Shown in pieces: positions 1-8,602 of a stretch of DNA of 42,268 bases. The stretch comes from Anaerococcus senegalensis JC48. GTDB taxonomy: Bacteria; Bacillota; Clostridia; Tissierellales; Peptoniphilaceae. The DNA is taken from contig NZ_HE578907.1 of assembly GCF_000321005.1 (NCBI RefSeq), forward strand, positions 870,389-912,656, given 5' to 3'. The translations under genes were made by a program, and so were the position numbers. The notes under the pieces are model-generated. The model saw only the letters and a list, made by a program, of their open reading frames with translations. It had not been told where the DNA came from and did not search any database. Within the stretch, counting starts at the first letter, position 1; each line of letters begins with the position of its first letter.

Positions 1-40
1 AAAAAGACAGCCTACAACACTTGTATATAAGCTATCTTAT
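1..40 (-). terminator. Intrinsic terminator after tRNA-Arg
   Basis: Read on the minus strand, a stem of AGATAGC against GCTGTCT (one G-U pair) encloses an inner TACAA/TTGTA stem with a GTG loop, and ends in a run of at least five U at the window edge. It lies just after the tRNA 3' end and would end transcripts of the nadE-phosphoesterase-tRNA unit. Confidence 0.7.
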
Positions 41-46
41 AAAACT

Positions 47-120
47 TGGCACGCCAAAGAGGAATTGAACCCCTATCTTAAGCTTCGGACACTTTTGTTT
101 TACCATTAAACTATTGGCGC
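47..120 (-). tRNA. tRNA-Arg (anticodon CCG)
   Basis: A 74-nt cloverleaf with encoded CCA. The acceptor GCGCCAA pairs with TTGGCGT (G1-U72 wobble), the D stem is GTTT/AAAC, and the T arm carries TTCAATT. The anticodon loop GTCCGAA places CCG at positions 34-36, so it reads CGG Arg codons. The closing base pair of the anticodon stem is an A-A mismatch. The 5' end overlaps the last 10 bases of the phosphoesterase gene, whose stop codon TAG is tRNA bases 8-10. A possible own promoter (-10 TATAAC, 127-132, with a poor -35) would lie inside that coding region. Confidence 0.9.
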
Positions 121-902
121 TTGATGGTTATATTGGAAAATTGTATCCTATTTAAAAATCTTAAATCCATAAGGGTATTTCCAAGTCCCGAATCTATATA
201 TATTTGTGAATTTTCATATTTAAATAATCCCTTATCATATTTTGGAAAATATCCTTCTCCAGGTGCTAGTAAGGCTCCTATTATTGGAAATCTAACTTGT
301 CCTCCATGAGTATGACCTGAAAAAATTATATCCATATTATCACAAAGATTTTCTCTAGCATTTTTAGAAAAATGACTTAAAATAATATTTAAATTTTTAT
401 CATTAGTATTGTAGTTTTCAAATGAATAATTATAATAAGAAAGTCCATAAATATAAATTTTTTCTTTTCTTATTTCTAAATATTGCCCATCATTTTTCAA
501 ATATTTTATACCCAATTTCTCAATTTCTTTTATAAATTCATCAAGCATTGGACCTGCTTCTTCATGATTTCCTGTAATATAATAAGTTTTTATCCCTAAT
601 TTGGAAAGCTCAGCTAAAAAGTTTATTGCCTTATTAAATTTTTTAACAACTCCATAGTCATTTATATCCCCAGTTAATATAATAAAATCAGGGTTAAATT
701 CTAAAATTTTTTTCTTGAAATATCCCATGTTTCTTAAAATATTTGAATGAAAATCACTTATTTGGGTAATTTTAATATTTTCTTTTAATTTATCGTTCAT
801 AATATTAACCCTTACTTCTTTTGCCCACTTGCATTGGTAAAAAATATAAGATAAAAGAAGTAAGATTGTTATAAATATTATTAATATTATTGTCTTAATC
901 AT
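111..902 (-). CDS. Membrane-anchored metallophosphoesterase (YkuE/YaeI type)
   Basis: A 263-aa calcineurin-like phosphoesterase. An N-terminal hydrophobic segment (about residues 3-22) would anchor it in the membrane with the catalytic domain outside, as in YkuE-like proteins. The dinuclear metal-site motifs appear in order: DFHS (50-53), GD (78-79), GNHE (111-114), SH (176-177) and GHTHGGQ (196-202). The substrate is unknown; related proteins hydrolyse phosphodiesters or pyrophosphates of lipids or nucleotides. It overlaps the end of nadE by 8 bases, implying translational coupling. Its stop codon lies inside the tRNA-Arg gene, so the residues K-R-Q before the stop are partly written in tRNA acceptor sequence. 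Family assignment is firm; the role is inferred. Confidence 0.88.
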   Translation of the reverse strand: MIKTIILIIFITILLLLSYIFYQCKWAKEVRVNIMNDKLKENIKITQISDFHSNILRNMGYFKKKILEFNPDFIILTGDINDYGVVKKFNKAINFLAELSKLGIKTYYITGNHEEAGPMLDEFIKEIEKLGIKYLKNDGQYLEIRKEKIYIYGLSYYNYSFENYNTNDKNLNIILSHFSKNARENLCDNMDIIFSGHTHGGQVRFPIIGALLAPGEGYFPKYDKGLFKYENSQIYIDSGLGNTLMDLRFLNRIQFSNITIKRQ

Positions 903-2706
903 CTAATTTTTCTATTCTTTCCATAAAAATTTCTGAGGACATATCTGATGGTAATAAATATCCTCTTCTCGGAGAAAATGACTTTTCGCTCATAGCTGGA
1001 CCATCAACTGATACTGATCTTTTAAACTGACTTGATGTAAGTCTTTTATAAAATGATTTTAGCCATTTTTTTATTGTTTTACTATCATATTCATCTCTAA
1101 AGGCTGATTTTGCTTTTTGATAAGTTTCTTCTATTGAACAATTTTCTAAAAATTCATATGTGAAAAAGTCAATTAGTTCGTAAGGCCCTATTATATCTTC
1201 TGTTTTTTGGCTAATTTTATCTTCACTTTCATTTTTAAGTTCTGGTGAAATTGGAGTTTTTAAAATATCATCTAAAACTTCTCTTAATTTTTCATTTTCA
1301 GTTTTTTCAACTAAATATCCTACGATATATCTCAATTCGGTTTTTGTTAAAGACGCATTTATAGCATAAGATGACATGTGATCTCCGTTATATGTTGCAA
1401 AACCTTGAGAAATTTCTGACTTATCTCCGGTACCAATAACTATTGCATTTTCCATATTTCCCTTGTCAAATAAAATTTGTGTTCTTTCTCTTGCTTGGGC
1501 ATTTTCATAGGCTATATCTTGAATTTTTCCATCATGACCTATATCTTCCAAGTGGATATTTACAGCATCTTTTATTACAATTTCATTTAATTTTATTCCA
1601 AAGGCTTCTGCTAGTTTATAAGCATTTGTTTTTGTTCTTTTGCTAGTTCCAAAAGCTGGCATAGTATATAGTAAAATATTTTCTTTTGGAAGATTCATTT
1701 TTTCAAAGGCTTTTACAATAAATAAAAGAGCCATAGTTGAATCAAGCCCTCCACTTAGGCCTAAAATAACTTTTTTACATGAGATAGACTCCATTCTTTG
1801 AATCAAAGCATTTGATGCGATTTCAAAAGCATCATTTACATATTTTTCTTTGTCTGTTTTAATATATGGATATTTATTAATTTCACCAACATCTGATGAA
1901 TCATTAAAATGAAAGCCTTCAGAAAATAAATCTGCATCTACATCAAAATATTTACTAAAGTCGGCTAGTTCTTCCCTATTACTTTTTATTATTTGCCCAT
2001 CTTTTCCAACAATATTTAAACCCTCATATACAAAATCAGTTGAGCTTTCTCCAGGTCCTGTACTTGAAAATAAGTATGTTGTATTTTGTGATAAAAACTT
2101 AATTTTTTCCTCAATTTTTTCCCTAGAACCAATAAATCTTGTTTTTGCACTTGGATTTAAAATAATATCTATGTCGTTATTAGATTTTGCAATTAAAGAA
2201 TCAGGGATAATTTTATCCTCATTTTCTCCAACACTTAAGCTTATTTTTATCCCATCTATTTCAAGAAAAGATTTATTATAGATATTAATATACTCACCTT
2301 TTACTACAATAAAATCATCTTTTAGCAAATCAAAAATATATTTTTCATGGTCTTTAAAATTATCCTTAAAAAATCCACCAAGAATTTCCCCTTCTTTTAA
2401 TAAAAAGACCATATCAATTATTTTATTTCCTAACTTAATTGGAAGACCAAGAGAAAATAAAGTATCAATATCTTCAGAGAATTTTTTCAAATCGAATAAA
2501 CTATCAAGACAAGAATTTAAAATATCTTCATTTTTGAAACCATCATACAAACTTGCACCAGTAAGACATAATTCAGGTAAAAGTAAAATATTTACAAGAT
2601 CATTATTAGCTTTTTTTACTACTTCTTTTATTTTTTTTGTATTATAAGATACATTTCCTACTTTAATTTTAAAATTATCAGCTCTTAATTTTAAATTTTT
2701 TTTCAT
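895..2706 (-). CDS. nadE: NAD+ synthetase, two-domain form with a glutaminase domain lacking its Cys
   Basis: A 603-aa protein of the glutamine-dependent NAD synthetase architecture, which makes NAD+ from deamido-NAD+ and ATP in the last step of NAD synthesis. Residues 1-270 form a nitrilase-like (CN-hydrolase) domain and 290-603 an NAD synthase domain with SGGLDS (318-323), GTGDKSE (425-431) and GDHMSSY. In the nitrilase domain the catalytic Glu (E45 in LPELCLTG) and Lys (K114 in FFKDNF) are present. The position equivalent to the Cys of the family motif ICED reads VGEN, with Gly160 (codon GGA, 2227-2229). The synthetase may therefore depend on free ammonia. Start ATG at 2706 follows AGAGGG. 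Transcription probably starts from an extended -10 at 2766-2774. Confidence 0.93.
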   Translation of the reverse strand: MKKNLKLRADNFKIKVGNVSYNTKKIKEVVKKANNDLVNILLLPELCLTGASLYDGFKNEDILNSCLDSLFDLKKFSEDIDTLFSLGLPIKLGNKIIDMVFLLKEGEILGGFFKDNFKDHEKYIFDLLKDDFIVVKGEYINIYNKSFLEIDGIKISLSVGENEDKIIPDSLIAKSNNDIDIILNPSAKTRFIGSREKIEEKIKFLSQNTTYLFSSTGPGESSTDFVYEGLNIVGKDGQIIKSNREELADFSKYFDVDADLFSEGFHFNDSSDVGEINKYPYIKTDKEKYVNDAFEIASNALIQRMESISCKKVILGLSGGLDSTMALLFIVKAFEKMNLPKENILLYTMPAFGTSKRTKTNAYKLAEAFGIKLNEIVIKDAVNIHLEDIGHDGKIQDIAYENAQARERTQILFDKGNMENAIVIGTGDKSEISQGFATYNGDHMSSYAINASLTKTELRYIVGYLVEKTENEKLREVLDDILKTPISPELKNESEDKISQKTEDIIGPYELIDFFTYEFLENCSIEETYQKAKSAFRDEYDSKTIKKWLKSFYKRLTSSQFKRSVSVDGPAMSEKSFSPRRGYLLPSDMSSEIFMERIEKLDD

Positions 2707-2765
2707 AATATCCCTCTAATTTCTTAACTTATAAATAAAATTATAAAATTAAATTTACTTATTAC

Positions 2766-2774
2766 ATTATACCA
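2766..2774 (-). promoter_or_regulatory. Extended -10 promoter for nadE operon
   Basis: On the minus strand TGGTATAAT matches the TGnTATAAT extended -10 element. No good -35 hexamer lies 16-18 bases upstream, which extended -10 promoters tolerate. It sits about 60 bases upstream of the nadE start in an otherwise AT-rich 257-base gap (2707-2963). Confidence 0.55.
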
Positions 2775-2963
2775 TAATTGACTTTTACACGCATTATTGA
2801 TTAATTACTAAATTTTTTTAAAGAATAATAATATATTTAATTTGATAAAATTTATAAGGATTTGATATAATTATTTTAGGAAAACGTTAAATAATTTACA
2901 ATTTTGTCAAATCTTTATTTAATAATTTAATTAATTAAATATTATATTTAGAAAGGAAAAATA

Positions 2964-3671
2964 ATGAATAAAAAAGCAATTATATTAGCACTATCAATTA
3001 TTATGCTAACAGGATGTGGGAAAAAGAAAGAATATACAAATTCAACAAAAAGTAATAAGACTTCTATTGAAAGTAGCGAAAAAGCAAAAGATGATAATAA
3101 GTCTAATATAAATAAAGAAAAAGAAAATAAAGATGCTGAAAAAATTGATGATGATAGCTTTGTAAATCCAAAAAATATAGGAAAAACTATAGGTAATGAT
3201 CAGCTTGACTATAAAATTAAAAAAGCTGGAGTAAAAGAGAACGAATATACAACTGGGCCATTTAAAGTTAAAATTACTGGTGTATCTGCAGGAATTATGA
3301 CACCAAAATCAGAAGAAATGAAGTCTTTTTTGCAAGATAAGGAAAATACCCAAGTAATAATTTTATTTGCCAATGTTGAGAATACAGAAGACAAGAAGGC
3401 TAATCTATACTTAAATCAATCACTAATAACAACAGATACACAAGAACAACTAGAACCAGATTTATTACTATCTGAGGGAAGTGGAGAATTTTTGTCTGCT
3501 GTTAAACAAGATATGACTATGGTATATTATCCTCAAACTGATGTAGAAAAAACCAAAGAAATTGTTCTTCATGTTGAAGCTCCAAGCGATGAAAATTTTG
3601 AAACTATAGGAGATGAACTTAAAATTACAATAACATTTAATGATAAAGGTGAATTTGAATCTATTAAATAA
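2964..3671 (+). CDS. Secreted lipoprotein, DUF4352/DUF5067-like
   Basis: A 235-aa protein with a clear lipoprotein signal: two Lys, a hydrophobic stretch (5-14) and lipobox LTGC with Cys18 as the lipidation site. Residues 20-65 are a Lys/Glu/Asn/Ser-rich linker. From about 95 the sequence alternates hydrophobic and polar residues (PFKVKITGV, QVIILFANVEN, LKITITF), as in immunoglobulin-like lipoprotein domains of the DUF4352/DUF5067 kind; that assignment is by pattern only. The RBS GAAAGGA lies about 7 bases before ATG. A weak promoter (TTGTCA at 2904, TAATTA at 2928) precedes it. It is monocistronic, followed by a hairpin terminator. Function unknown. Confidence 0.8.
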   Translation: MNKKAIILALSIIMLTGCGKKKEYTNSTKSNKTSIESSEKAKDDNKSNINKEKENKDAEKIDDDSFVNPKNIGKTIGNDQLDYKIKKAGVKENEYTTGPFKVKITGVSAGIMTPKSEEMKSFLQDKENTQVIILFANVENTEDKKANLYLNQSLITTDTQEQLEPDLLLSEGSGEFLSAVKQDMTMVYYPQTDVEKTKEIVLHVEAPSDENFETIGDELKITITFNDKGEFESIK

Positions 3672-3719
3672 ATATTAAATCAATTATATTTATTCTTAAT
3701 TAATAAAAAATTTTATACA

Positions 3720-3755
3720 TCAAAAAACTGCCATAAAATGTGGCAGTTTTATAAT
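3720..3755. terminator. Bidirectional terminator
   Basis: A 10-bp stem AAAACTGCCA/TGGCAGTTTT with a 7-base loop (3724-3750) is flanked by A- and T-rich stretches on both sides. It lies between the convergent lipoprotein and fprA genes and could serve both. Confidence 0.8.
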
Positions 3756-3763
3756 TTTTAAGA

Positions 3764-5002
3764 TTATTTTTGATCTTTTGCTTTTTGAACTTCTTCTCTT
3801 CTTTTTTTCATTGATTCGAAGATTCCTTCTACTAAAGCATCCATATCTGGTTCTTTTGCAGATTTTAGTGATGAAACTATATTTACTTGTTCTGGAAGAA
3901 CATCTATCAATTTCATTTCTTCGTCCAAGAATTTTTCCATTTTTTCTCCAGCTGTAGGAGCCCAAGATCCATTATCCATTATAGAAATTGCTCTATTTTG
4001 TACGTTAAGAGCTGCCATATCATGGATAAAGTCTTTCATTTTTGGATAAATTCCAAGGTTGTATGTTACTGATGCAAGAACTATATTTGAATATTTAAAT
4101 GCATCTGAAATCAAATATGAAACGTCTGTGCTTGATACATCTCTTAAAGAAATATTTGTCATTCCTTTTTCAGCAAGTTTTGATGCTAGAGCTTGAGCAG
4201 CATATTCTGTATTTCCATACATTGATGCATAAGCAATTAATACACCTTCTTCTTCTGGTTGGTAGCTTGACCATTTGTTGTATTTATCTAAGATATAACC
4301 GAAGTCTTTTCTCCAAACAAGTCCGTGAAGTGGGCAGATATATTTGATATCAAGTCCACTAGCTTTTTTAAGAACTGATTGAACAAATGTACCATATTTA
4401 CCTACGATATTTGTGTAGTATCTTCTTCCTTCATCTAACCAATCTCTATCCCAGTCTACTTCATCAGCAAAAAGTCTTCCGTCATTAGATTTAAATGAAC
4501 CAAATGCATCTGCTGAGAATAAAACTTTGTCAGTTAAGTCATAAGTCATTAAAACTTCTGGCCAGTGAACCATTGGTGCTTCCACGAATGTATATTCGTG
4601 TTTACCAAATGAGATTGAATCTCCTTCTTTTACTTCTATATATCTATCATCTACATGATATCCAAATTGTCTCATAAATAAGATAGCTTTTTCACTAGCA
4701 ATTATTTTTACATTTGGATAATAATGTAGCATTAATTCAATTGCTGAACAGTGATCTGGTTCCATGTGTTGAATAATCATATAATCAAGATCACGATCAC
4801 CAAGTACTCTAGATACATTTAATATATATTCTCTTGTAATAGACCAATCAACTGAATCTATTAATACTGTTTTTTCATCCATTAAAAGGTATGAGTTGTA
4901 TGAAACACCGTCTATAGGAAAAATATTTTCAAATAGAGCAAGTCTTCTATCATCTCCACCTACATAATATAAGTCGTCTGTAACTTTTCTAACTGTATAC
5001 AT
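3764..5002 (-). CDS. fprA: FprA family A-type flavoprotein (O2/NO reductase)
   Basis: A 412-aa flavodiiron protein. The metallo-beta-lactamase-like domain (1-245) carries the non-haem diiron ligands: HMEPDH (79-84), H146 in APMVHWP, D165 in SADAF and H226 in PLHG. The flavodoxin domain (254-400) has the FMN phosphate loop SMYGNTE (260-266). Such proteins reduce O2 to water or NO to N2O in the cytoplasm of anaerobes, normally taking electrons from rubredoxin or an NADH:rubredoxin oxidoreductase. It starts 12 bases after the stop of the acyl-CoA dehydrogenase fusion, so the two are co-transcribed. That suggests the fusion, with its rubredoxin-like tail, is the electron partner. The C-terminal 20 residues are charged and probably disordered. 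Confidence 0.93.
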   Translation of the reverse strand: MYTVRKVTDDLYYVGGDDRRLALFENIFPIDGVSYNSYLLMDEKTVLIDSVDWSITREYILNVSRVLGDRDLDYMIIQHMEPDHCSAIELMLHYYPNVKIIASEKAILFMRQFGYHVDDRYIEVKEGDSISFGKHEYTFVEAPMVHWPEVLMTYDLTDKVLFSADAFGSFKSNDGRLFADEVDWDRDWLDEGRRYYTNIVGKYGTFVQSVLKKASGLDIKYICPLHGLVWRKDFGYILDKYNKWSSYQPEEEGVLIAYASMYGNTEYAAQALASKLAEKGMTNISLRDVSSTDVSYLISDAFKYSNIVLASVTYNLGIYPKMKDFIHDMAALNVQNRAISIMDNGSWAPTAGEKMEKFLDEEMKLIDVLPEQVNIVSSLKSAKEPDMDALVEGIFESMKKRREEVQKAKDQK

Positions 5003-5014
5003 ATATTCCTCCTA

Positions 5015-6946
5015 CTACTTTCTATCTTCTGGTACATCCATTTTAATGAATTGATCTTTACCTTCTCCTGAAACTGGTGAAACCCAAGAATCTGGTAATT
5101 TATCGAATGGTGTTCCTGGTTCAATTCCATTTTCTGGATCTCCTTCTTCTGGATTATATTCATATCCTGAACCTAAATCTACATAGATTGGATTTGTAGG
5201 AGCCATTTTTCTTGGTTTTGATCTTTTGATTTTTTTCATAGGTGGTGCTGGTTTCTTTTCTTCACCATTATCTAATTCTTTGATTAGAAGTGGAAGAATT
5301 TCCATAGCATCTCCAACTATACCATAATCACAGTTATTGAAAATTGGTGCATTTTTAGAATTATTAATTGCAACAATTGTTGAAGCATTTTTAATTCCTT
5401 TTAAGTGTTGACCTGCTCCAGATACACCTACACCAATGTATAAGTTTCCTTTAAATGTTTGTCCACTCATACCAACGTATCTATTAATATCAACATATTT
5501 TAATGTTTCTGCTACTGGTCTTGATGATGAAATAGCTGCACCTGCTTGATAAGCTAAATCTTCTATCAATTTCATATTTTCTTTATCACCTATACCACGA
5601 CCTGCTACTACTATTCTTTCAGCATCTGGTATTGGTGTGTAAGGATCAATTCCTACAGTAAAGTCATATCCGTCCTTTTGAAGTGCTGCGACAAGCTTTT
5701 TAACTGCTTCCTTAGGATCTCCCTCATAGATTTCTCCTTTTCTGACTCCGGCAATGGGTCCAGATTTTTTGTTAGATCCAACAGTTTTAACTTTTGGTGC
5801 TCTACCAACAGTATGAGCTCCAACAACTACTCTCATTATTTCATTTGTACCTTCGTAGATTTGTGTAATCTTAGAATCTCTGTAGAATCTTTCAACATCG
5901 ATACCTTTGATAAATCCAGATCCACCGTACATTTGTAATGCTTCATTTGTAATTTTTGATGCAAGATCAGATGCAAATTGTTTAGCCATAGCTGCGTCTG
6001 CAGAATATCTTTCGTGATTTTCTTTCATTTCAGCAGCAGAATAAATCATAAGTCTTGCAGCTTTTAAATATGTTGCCATATCAGCAAGTTTAAATGTATT
6101 TGCTTGAAGGTGAGCTATTGGCATACCAAATTGTTCTCTTTCTTTAGCATATGATAGAGCTGATTCATAAGCACCTTGAGCAATTCCTAGAGCTTGTGAA
6201 GCTATACCAATTCTACCACCATCAAGAGTTGCCATAGCAATTTTAAATCCTTGACCTTCTTTTCCAAGTAGATTTTCTTTAGGAACTTTTACATTATCGA
6301 AATGTAATTCGGCTGTACATGAAGATCTAATACCTAATTTATCGTAGTGATCAGAACATGTAAATCCTTCCATGCCTTTTTCAACAATAAATGCTGAAAT
6401 ACCATGAGTTCCAATTCCTGGAGTTGTTACTGCAAATACTACATATGTATCTGCTTTTGGAGCGTTAGTAATAAATATTTTTTTACCATTTAATATATAT
6501 CTTTCGCCATCCAAATCTAGTTCAGCTGTTGTTTCAGTTCCACCTGCATCAGATCCAGCATTTTCTTCTGTAAGACCAAATGCACCGATTTTTTCACCTT
6601 TTGCTAAAGGAGTTAAATATTTTTTCTTTTGTTCTTCAGTACCAAAAGCAAAAATTGGCCAAGAACCTAAAGATGTATGTGCAGAACAAATTACTCCAAC
6701 ACCACCATCTACTCTTGATAATTCTTCAACTGTGATCGCATAGCTCATTACGTCTAAACCTTGACCACCGTATTTCTTAGGATAAGGAATTCCTAAAAAT
6801 CCTAATTCTCCCATTTCCTTTACTATTTCGTCAGGAAATTCATTATTTTGATCAAGTTCAAAAGCTATTGGTTTAACTTTTTCTTCAGCAAATTCTCTGA
6901 CTTTTTTACGTAAAGCTTCATGCTCATCTGTTGTTTTAAAAAGCAT
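5015..6946 (-). CDS. Acyl-CoA dehydrogenase/EtfA C-domain/Cys-less rubredoxin-like fusion
   Basis: A 643-aa three-module protein. Residues 1-380 are a complete short-chain acyl-CoA dehydrogenase with the flavin/substrate segment [14 protein letters not shown] (122-135), the RXXFG motif region, and IYEGTNE with catalytic Glu365. Residues 440-560 match the FAD-binding C-terminal domain of electron-transfer flavoprotein alpha (GRGIG 449-453, RPVAE 476-480, SGAGQHL 509-515, CDYGIVGD). The N-terminal EtfA domain is missing and no EtfB is encoded nearby. After a Lys/Pro-rich linker (560-583), residues 586-636 align along their length with rubredoxin ([32 protein letters not shown]). The four iron-binding Cys positions are Asp590, Ser593, Ser623 and Ser626. 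ATG at 6946 follows AGGAGG. It leads the operon with fprA. Confidence 0.93.
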   Translation of the reverse strand: MLFKTTDEHEALRKKVREFAEEKVKPIAFELDQNNEFPDEIVKEMGELGFLGIPYPKKYGGQGLDVMSYAITVEELSRVDGGVGVICSAHTSLGSWPIFAFGTEEQKKKYLTPLAKGEKIGAFGLTEENAGSDAGGTETTAELDLDGERYILNGKKIFITNAPKADTYVVFAVTTPGIGTHGISAFIVEKGMEGFTCSDHYDKLGIRSSCTAELHFDNVKVPKENLLGKEGQGFKIAMATLDGGRIGIASQALGIAQGAYESALSYAKEREQFGMPIAHLQANTFKLADMATYLKAARLMIYSAAEMKENHERYSADAAMAKQFASDLASKITNEALQMYGGSGFIKGIDVERFYRDSKITQIYEGTNEIMRVVVGAHTVGRAPKVKTVGSNKKSGPIAGVRKGEIYEGDPKEAVKKLVAALQKDGYDFTVGIDPYTPIPDAERIVVAGRGIGDKENMKLIEDLAYQAGAAISSSRPVAETLKYVDINRYVGMSGQTFKGNLYIGVGVSGAGQHLKGIKNASTIVAINNSKNAPIFNNCDYGIVGDAMEILPLLIKELDNGEEKKPAPPMKKIKRSKPRKMAPTNPIYVDLGSGYEYNPEEGDPENGIEPGTPFDKLPDSWVSPVSGEGKDQFIKMDVPEDRK

Positions 6947-6993
6947 ATATTCCTCCTAAAAAAATATAATATCCATTTTTGTTTTACAATATA

Positions 6994-7022
6994 ATTTTAT
7001 ACTGAAAATGTTTTTTTGTCAA
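6994..7022 (-). promoter_or_regulatory. Sigma-A-type promoter for ACAD fusion-fprA operon
   Basis: On the minus strand a perfect -35 TTGACA (7017-7022) is followed after 17 bases by TAAAAT (6994-6999), inside TATAAAAT. It is about 50 bases upstream of the start codon, in the divergent intergenic region. Confidence 0.7.
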
Positions 7023-7273
7023 CACAATTTATTTTTATAATGTTAAATAATATAAATAAAAAAACACTGAATAAATAATTTTTGTAAAACTCGTTATAGT
7101 AAATATATATCCTAAATCTCTATATTTAATCAATCTTTTTGATTTTTTTGAGATTTTTTATTTTATATAAAAAATTATTTAGTATAAAATTTGAGAAAAA
7201 GTTTTCTAAGGAGATTATTTAAATTCAAATGTTCAAATGCTTTATTTTTTATTTAATTTTGTTTTTAATAAGG

Positions 7274-7279
7274 TATAAT
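7274..7279 (+). promoter_or_regulatory. -10 box for second fprA
   Basis: TATAAT lies 33 bases before the ATG at 7312, with the RBS GGAGG at 7303-7307. The -35 region is A/T-rich and poor (ATTTAA at the 17-base spacing). Confidence 0.5.
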
Positions 7280-7311
7280 AATTCTAAGAAAAATATAATT
7301 TTGGAGGTTAT

Positions 7312-8527
7312 ATGCAATTTATAAAAAAAGTTTATGACAATATTTATTGGGTTGGCGCCAATGATAGGGCATTAAAAAGATTTGAAAATATGTTTACCCT
7401 ACCTAATGGTGTTTCTTACAATTCATATATTATAAAAGATGATAAAAACGTATTGATGGATGGTTCTGATTCTTCTGTAATTAGAACTTATCTTGATAAT
7501 GTTGAATCTGCTCTTGATGGGGAAGATTTAGACTATATTGTAGTTCAACACATGGAACCTGATCATTGTGGATCTATTGATTTTATCCTAGATAAATATC
7601 CTAATTGTAAATTTGTAGGAAATCAAAAAACTATTAAATTTTTCCACCAATTTTATCCAAATGATAAATTTGATGAAGATAGATTTGTTGAAATTAAAGA
7701 TGGGGATGAATTAAACATTGGTAAAAGAAATTCAAAAGTTTGTTTTTGCTCCAATGGTACACTGGCCAGTAGTATTTACGACATATGAAACAACTGAAGG
7801 TTTATTCTTCTCAGCAGATGCTTTCGGTTCTTTTGATGTTCTCGAAGGACATATTTCTGCTAAACACTACATCAAAAAACAATCATGGCTTGATGAAAAT
7901 AGAAGATATTATATAAATATAGTTGGAAAACAAGGTAGAATGGTAACAAATCTTCTCAAAAAAGTTTCTGATTTTGAAATTAATGCAATCTTCCCTCTTC
8001 ATGGACCAGTTTATGATGATAAAGAATCTATTGAATTTATTCTTGATAAATACGATAAATGGGCAAATTTCAAGCCTGAAAGTAAGGGTGTAGAAATTGT
8101 ATTTTCTTCAATGTATGGAAATACAGAGCTTGCTGCTGATGTTTTAGCTTCAAAACTTGATGAACTTGGAGTTGAAGAAATCAAATTATATGATGTTTCA
8201 GATACTGATTATTCATATATTATTGCTGATAGCCATAAATATTCTAACCAAGTATTTGTTGCAATGAACTATAATGCAGGTCTTTATCACAAAATGGATG
8301 CTCTTTTAAGAGAATTAGTAGGAACTGGATATCAAAACAGACACATCTCATTCATCCATAACTTCTCATGGGGTGGAAAATCTCTAGAACAAGCAAAAGA
8401 AATTCTTGAAAGTGGAAAACATGAATATATTGGAGAAGATTTCATTATAAATTCTTCTATGAAAGATGATCAAGAAAAAACTCTTGAAGATTTAGCTAAG
8501 GCTATTAAAGAAGATTTAGATAAGTAA
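7312..8527 (+). pseudogene. fprA: Second FprA flavodiiron protein, split by a frameshift
   Basis: Two overlapping frames together make a full flavodiiron protein of about 405 aa. The first frame (7312 to about 7735, stop 7788) gives the N-terminal half with VVQHMEPDH. The second frame (open from 7718, stop 8527) gives APMVHWP, SADAFGSF, LHGPV and the flavodoxin loop SSMYGNTE. Removing one A from the tract AAAA at 7734-7737 restores GKRNSKFVFAP. That has the same length as GKHEYTFVEAP in the intact paralogue at 3764-5002, so a single extra base in 7722-7741 explains the break. All diiron ligands and the rest of the reading frame are intact, so inactivation is recent, phase-variable or a sequencing error. 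It has its own promoter, RBS and terminator. Confidence 0.88.
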
Positions 8528-8535
8528 AGATATTA

Positions 8536-8566
8536 AAAGGATGCGAAATTTCGCATCTTTTTTTTT
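8536..8566 (+). terminator. Terminator of second fprA
   Basis: The perfect 18-base palindrome GATGCGAAATTTCGCATC (8540-8557) is followed by a run of nine T, directly after the fprA stop codon. Confidence 0.85.
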
Positions 8567-8568
8567 AC

Positions 8569-8595
8569 AAAAAAAGAGCATATTTCTATGCTCTT
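8569..8595 (-). terminator. Terminator of hydrogenase operon
   Basis: On the minus strand, stem GAGCAT/ATGCTC with a 6-base loop (8576-8593) is followed by a U run formed by the A tract at 8569-8575. It lies just after the hydrogenase stop codon, back to back with the fprA terminator. Confidence 0.8.
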
Positions 8596-8602
8596 AATTA
8601 TT

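Larger units (their letters stand above)
6947..7311. other. Divergent intergenic region
   Basis: A 365-base AT-rich gap between two divergent flavoprotein-related operons. It contains a good minus-strand promoter for the acyl-CoA dehydrogenase fusion (6994-7022) and a plus-strand TATAAT (7274-7279) before the second fprA. The middle (about 7030-7240) shows low-complexity A/T tracts and no gene, tRNA or clear hairpin that I can support. Confidence 0.6.

Noticed and set aside
3720-3965. Minus-strand 81-aa open frame ending in the fprA terminator region
   Set aside because: It is the +1 frame of fprA over its C-terminus and the terminator; composition is Arg/Lys/Ser-rich shadow with no RBS of its own.
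4960-5163. Minus-strand 67-aa frame across the end of the acyl-CoA dehydrogenase fusion, considered as a hidden frame that might hold the missing rubredoxin Cys
   Set aside because: It lacks any Cys-x-x-Cys pair or rubredoxin motif. The annotated frame keeps the rubredoxin residues on both sides of each lost Cys, so the loss is by substitution.
7712-7788. Programmed frameshift signal in the second fprA
   Set aside because: No slippery heptamer, strong stop context or downstream pseudoknot is evident. A single indel in an A tract is the simpler account; recoding is only kept as a test.
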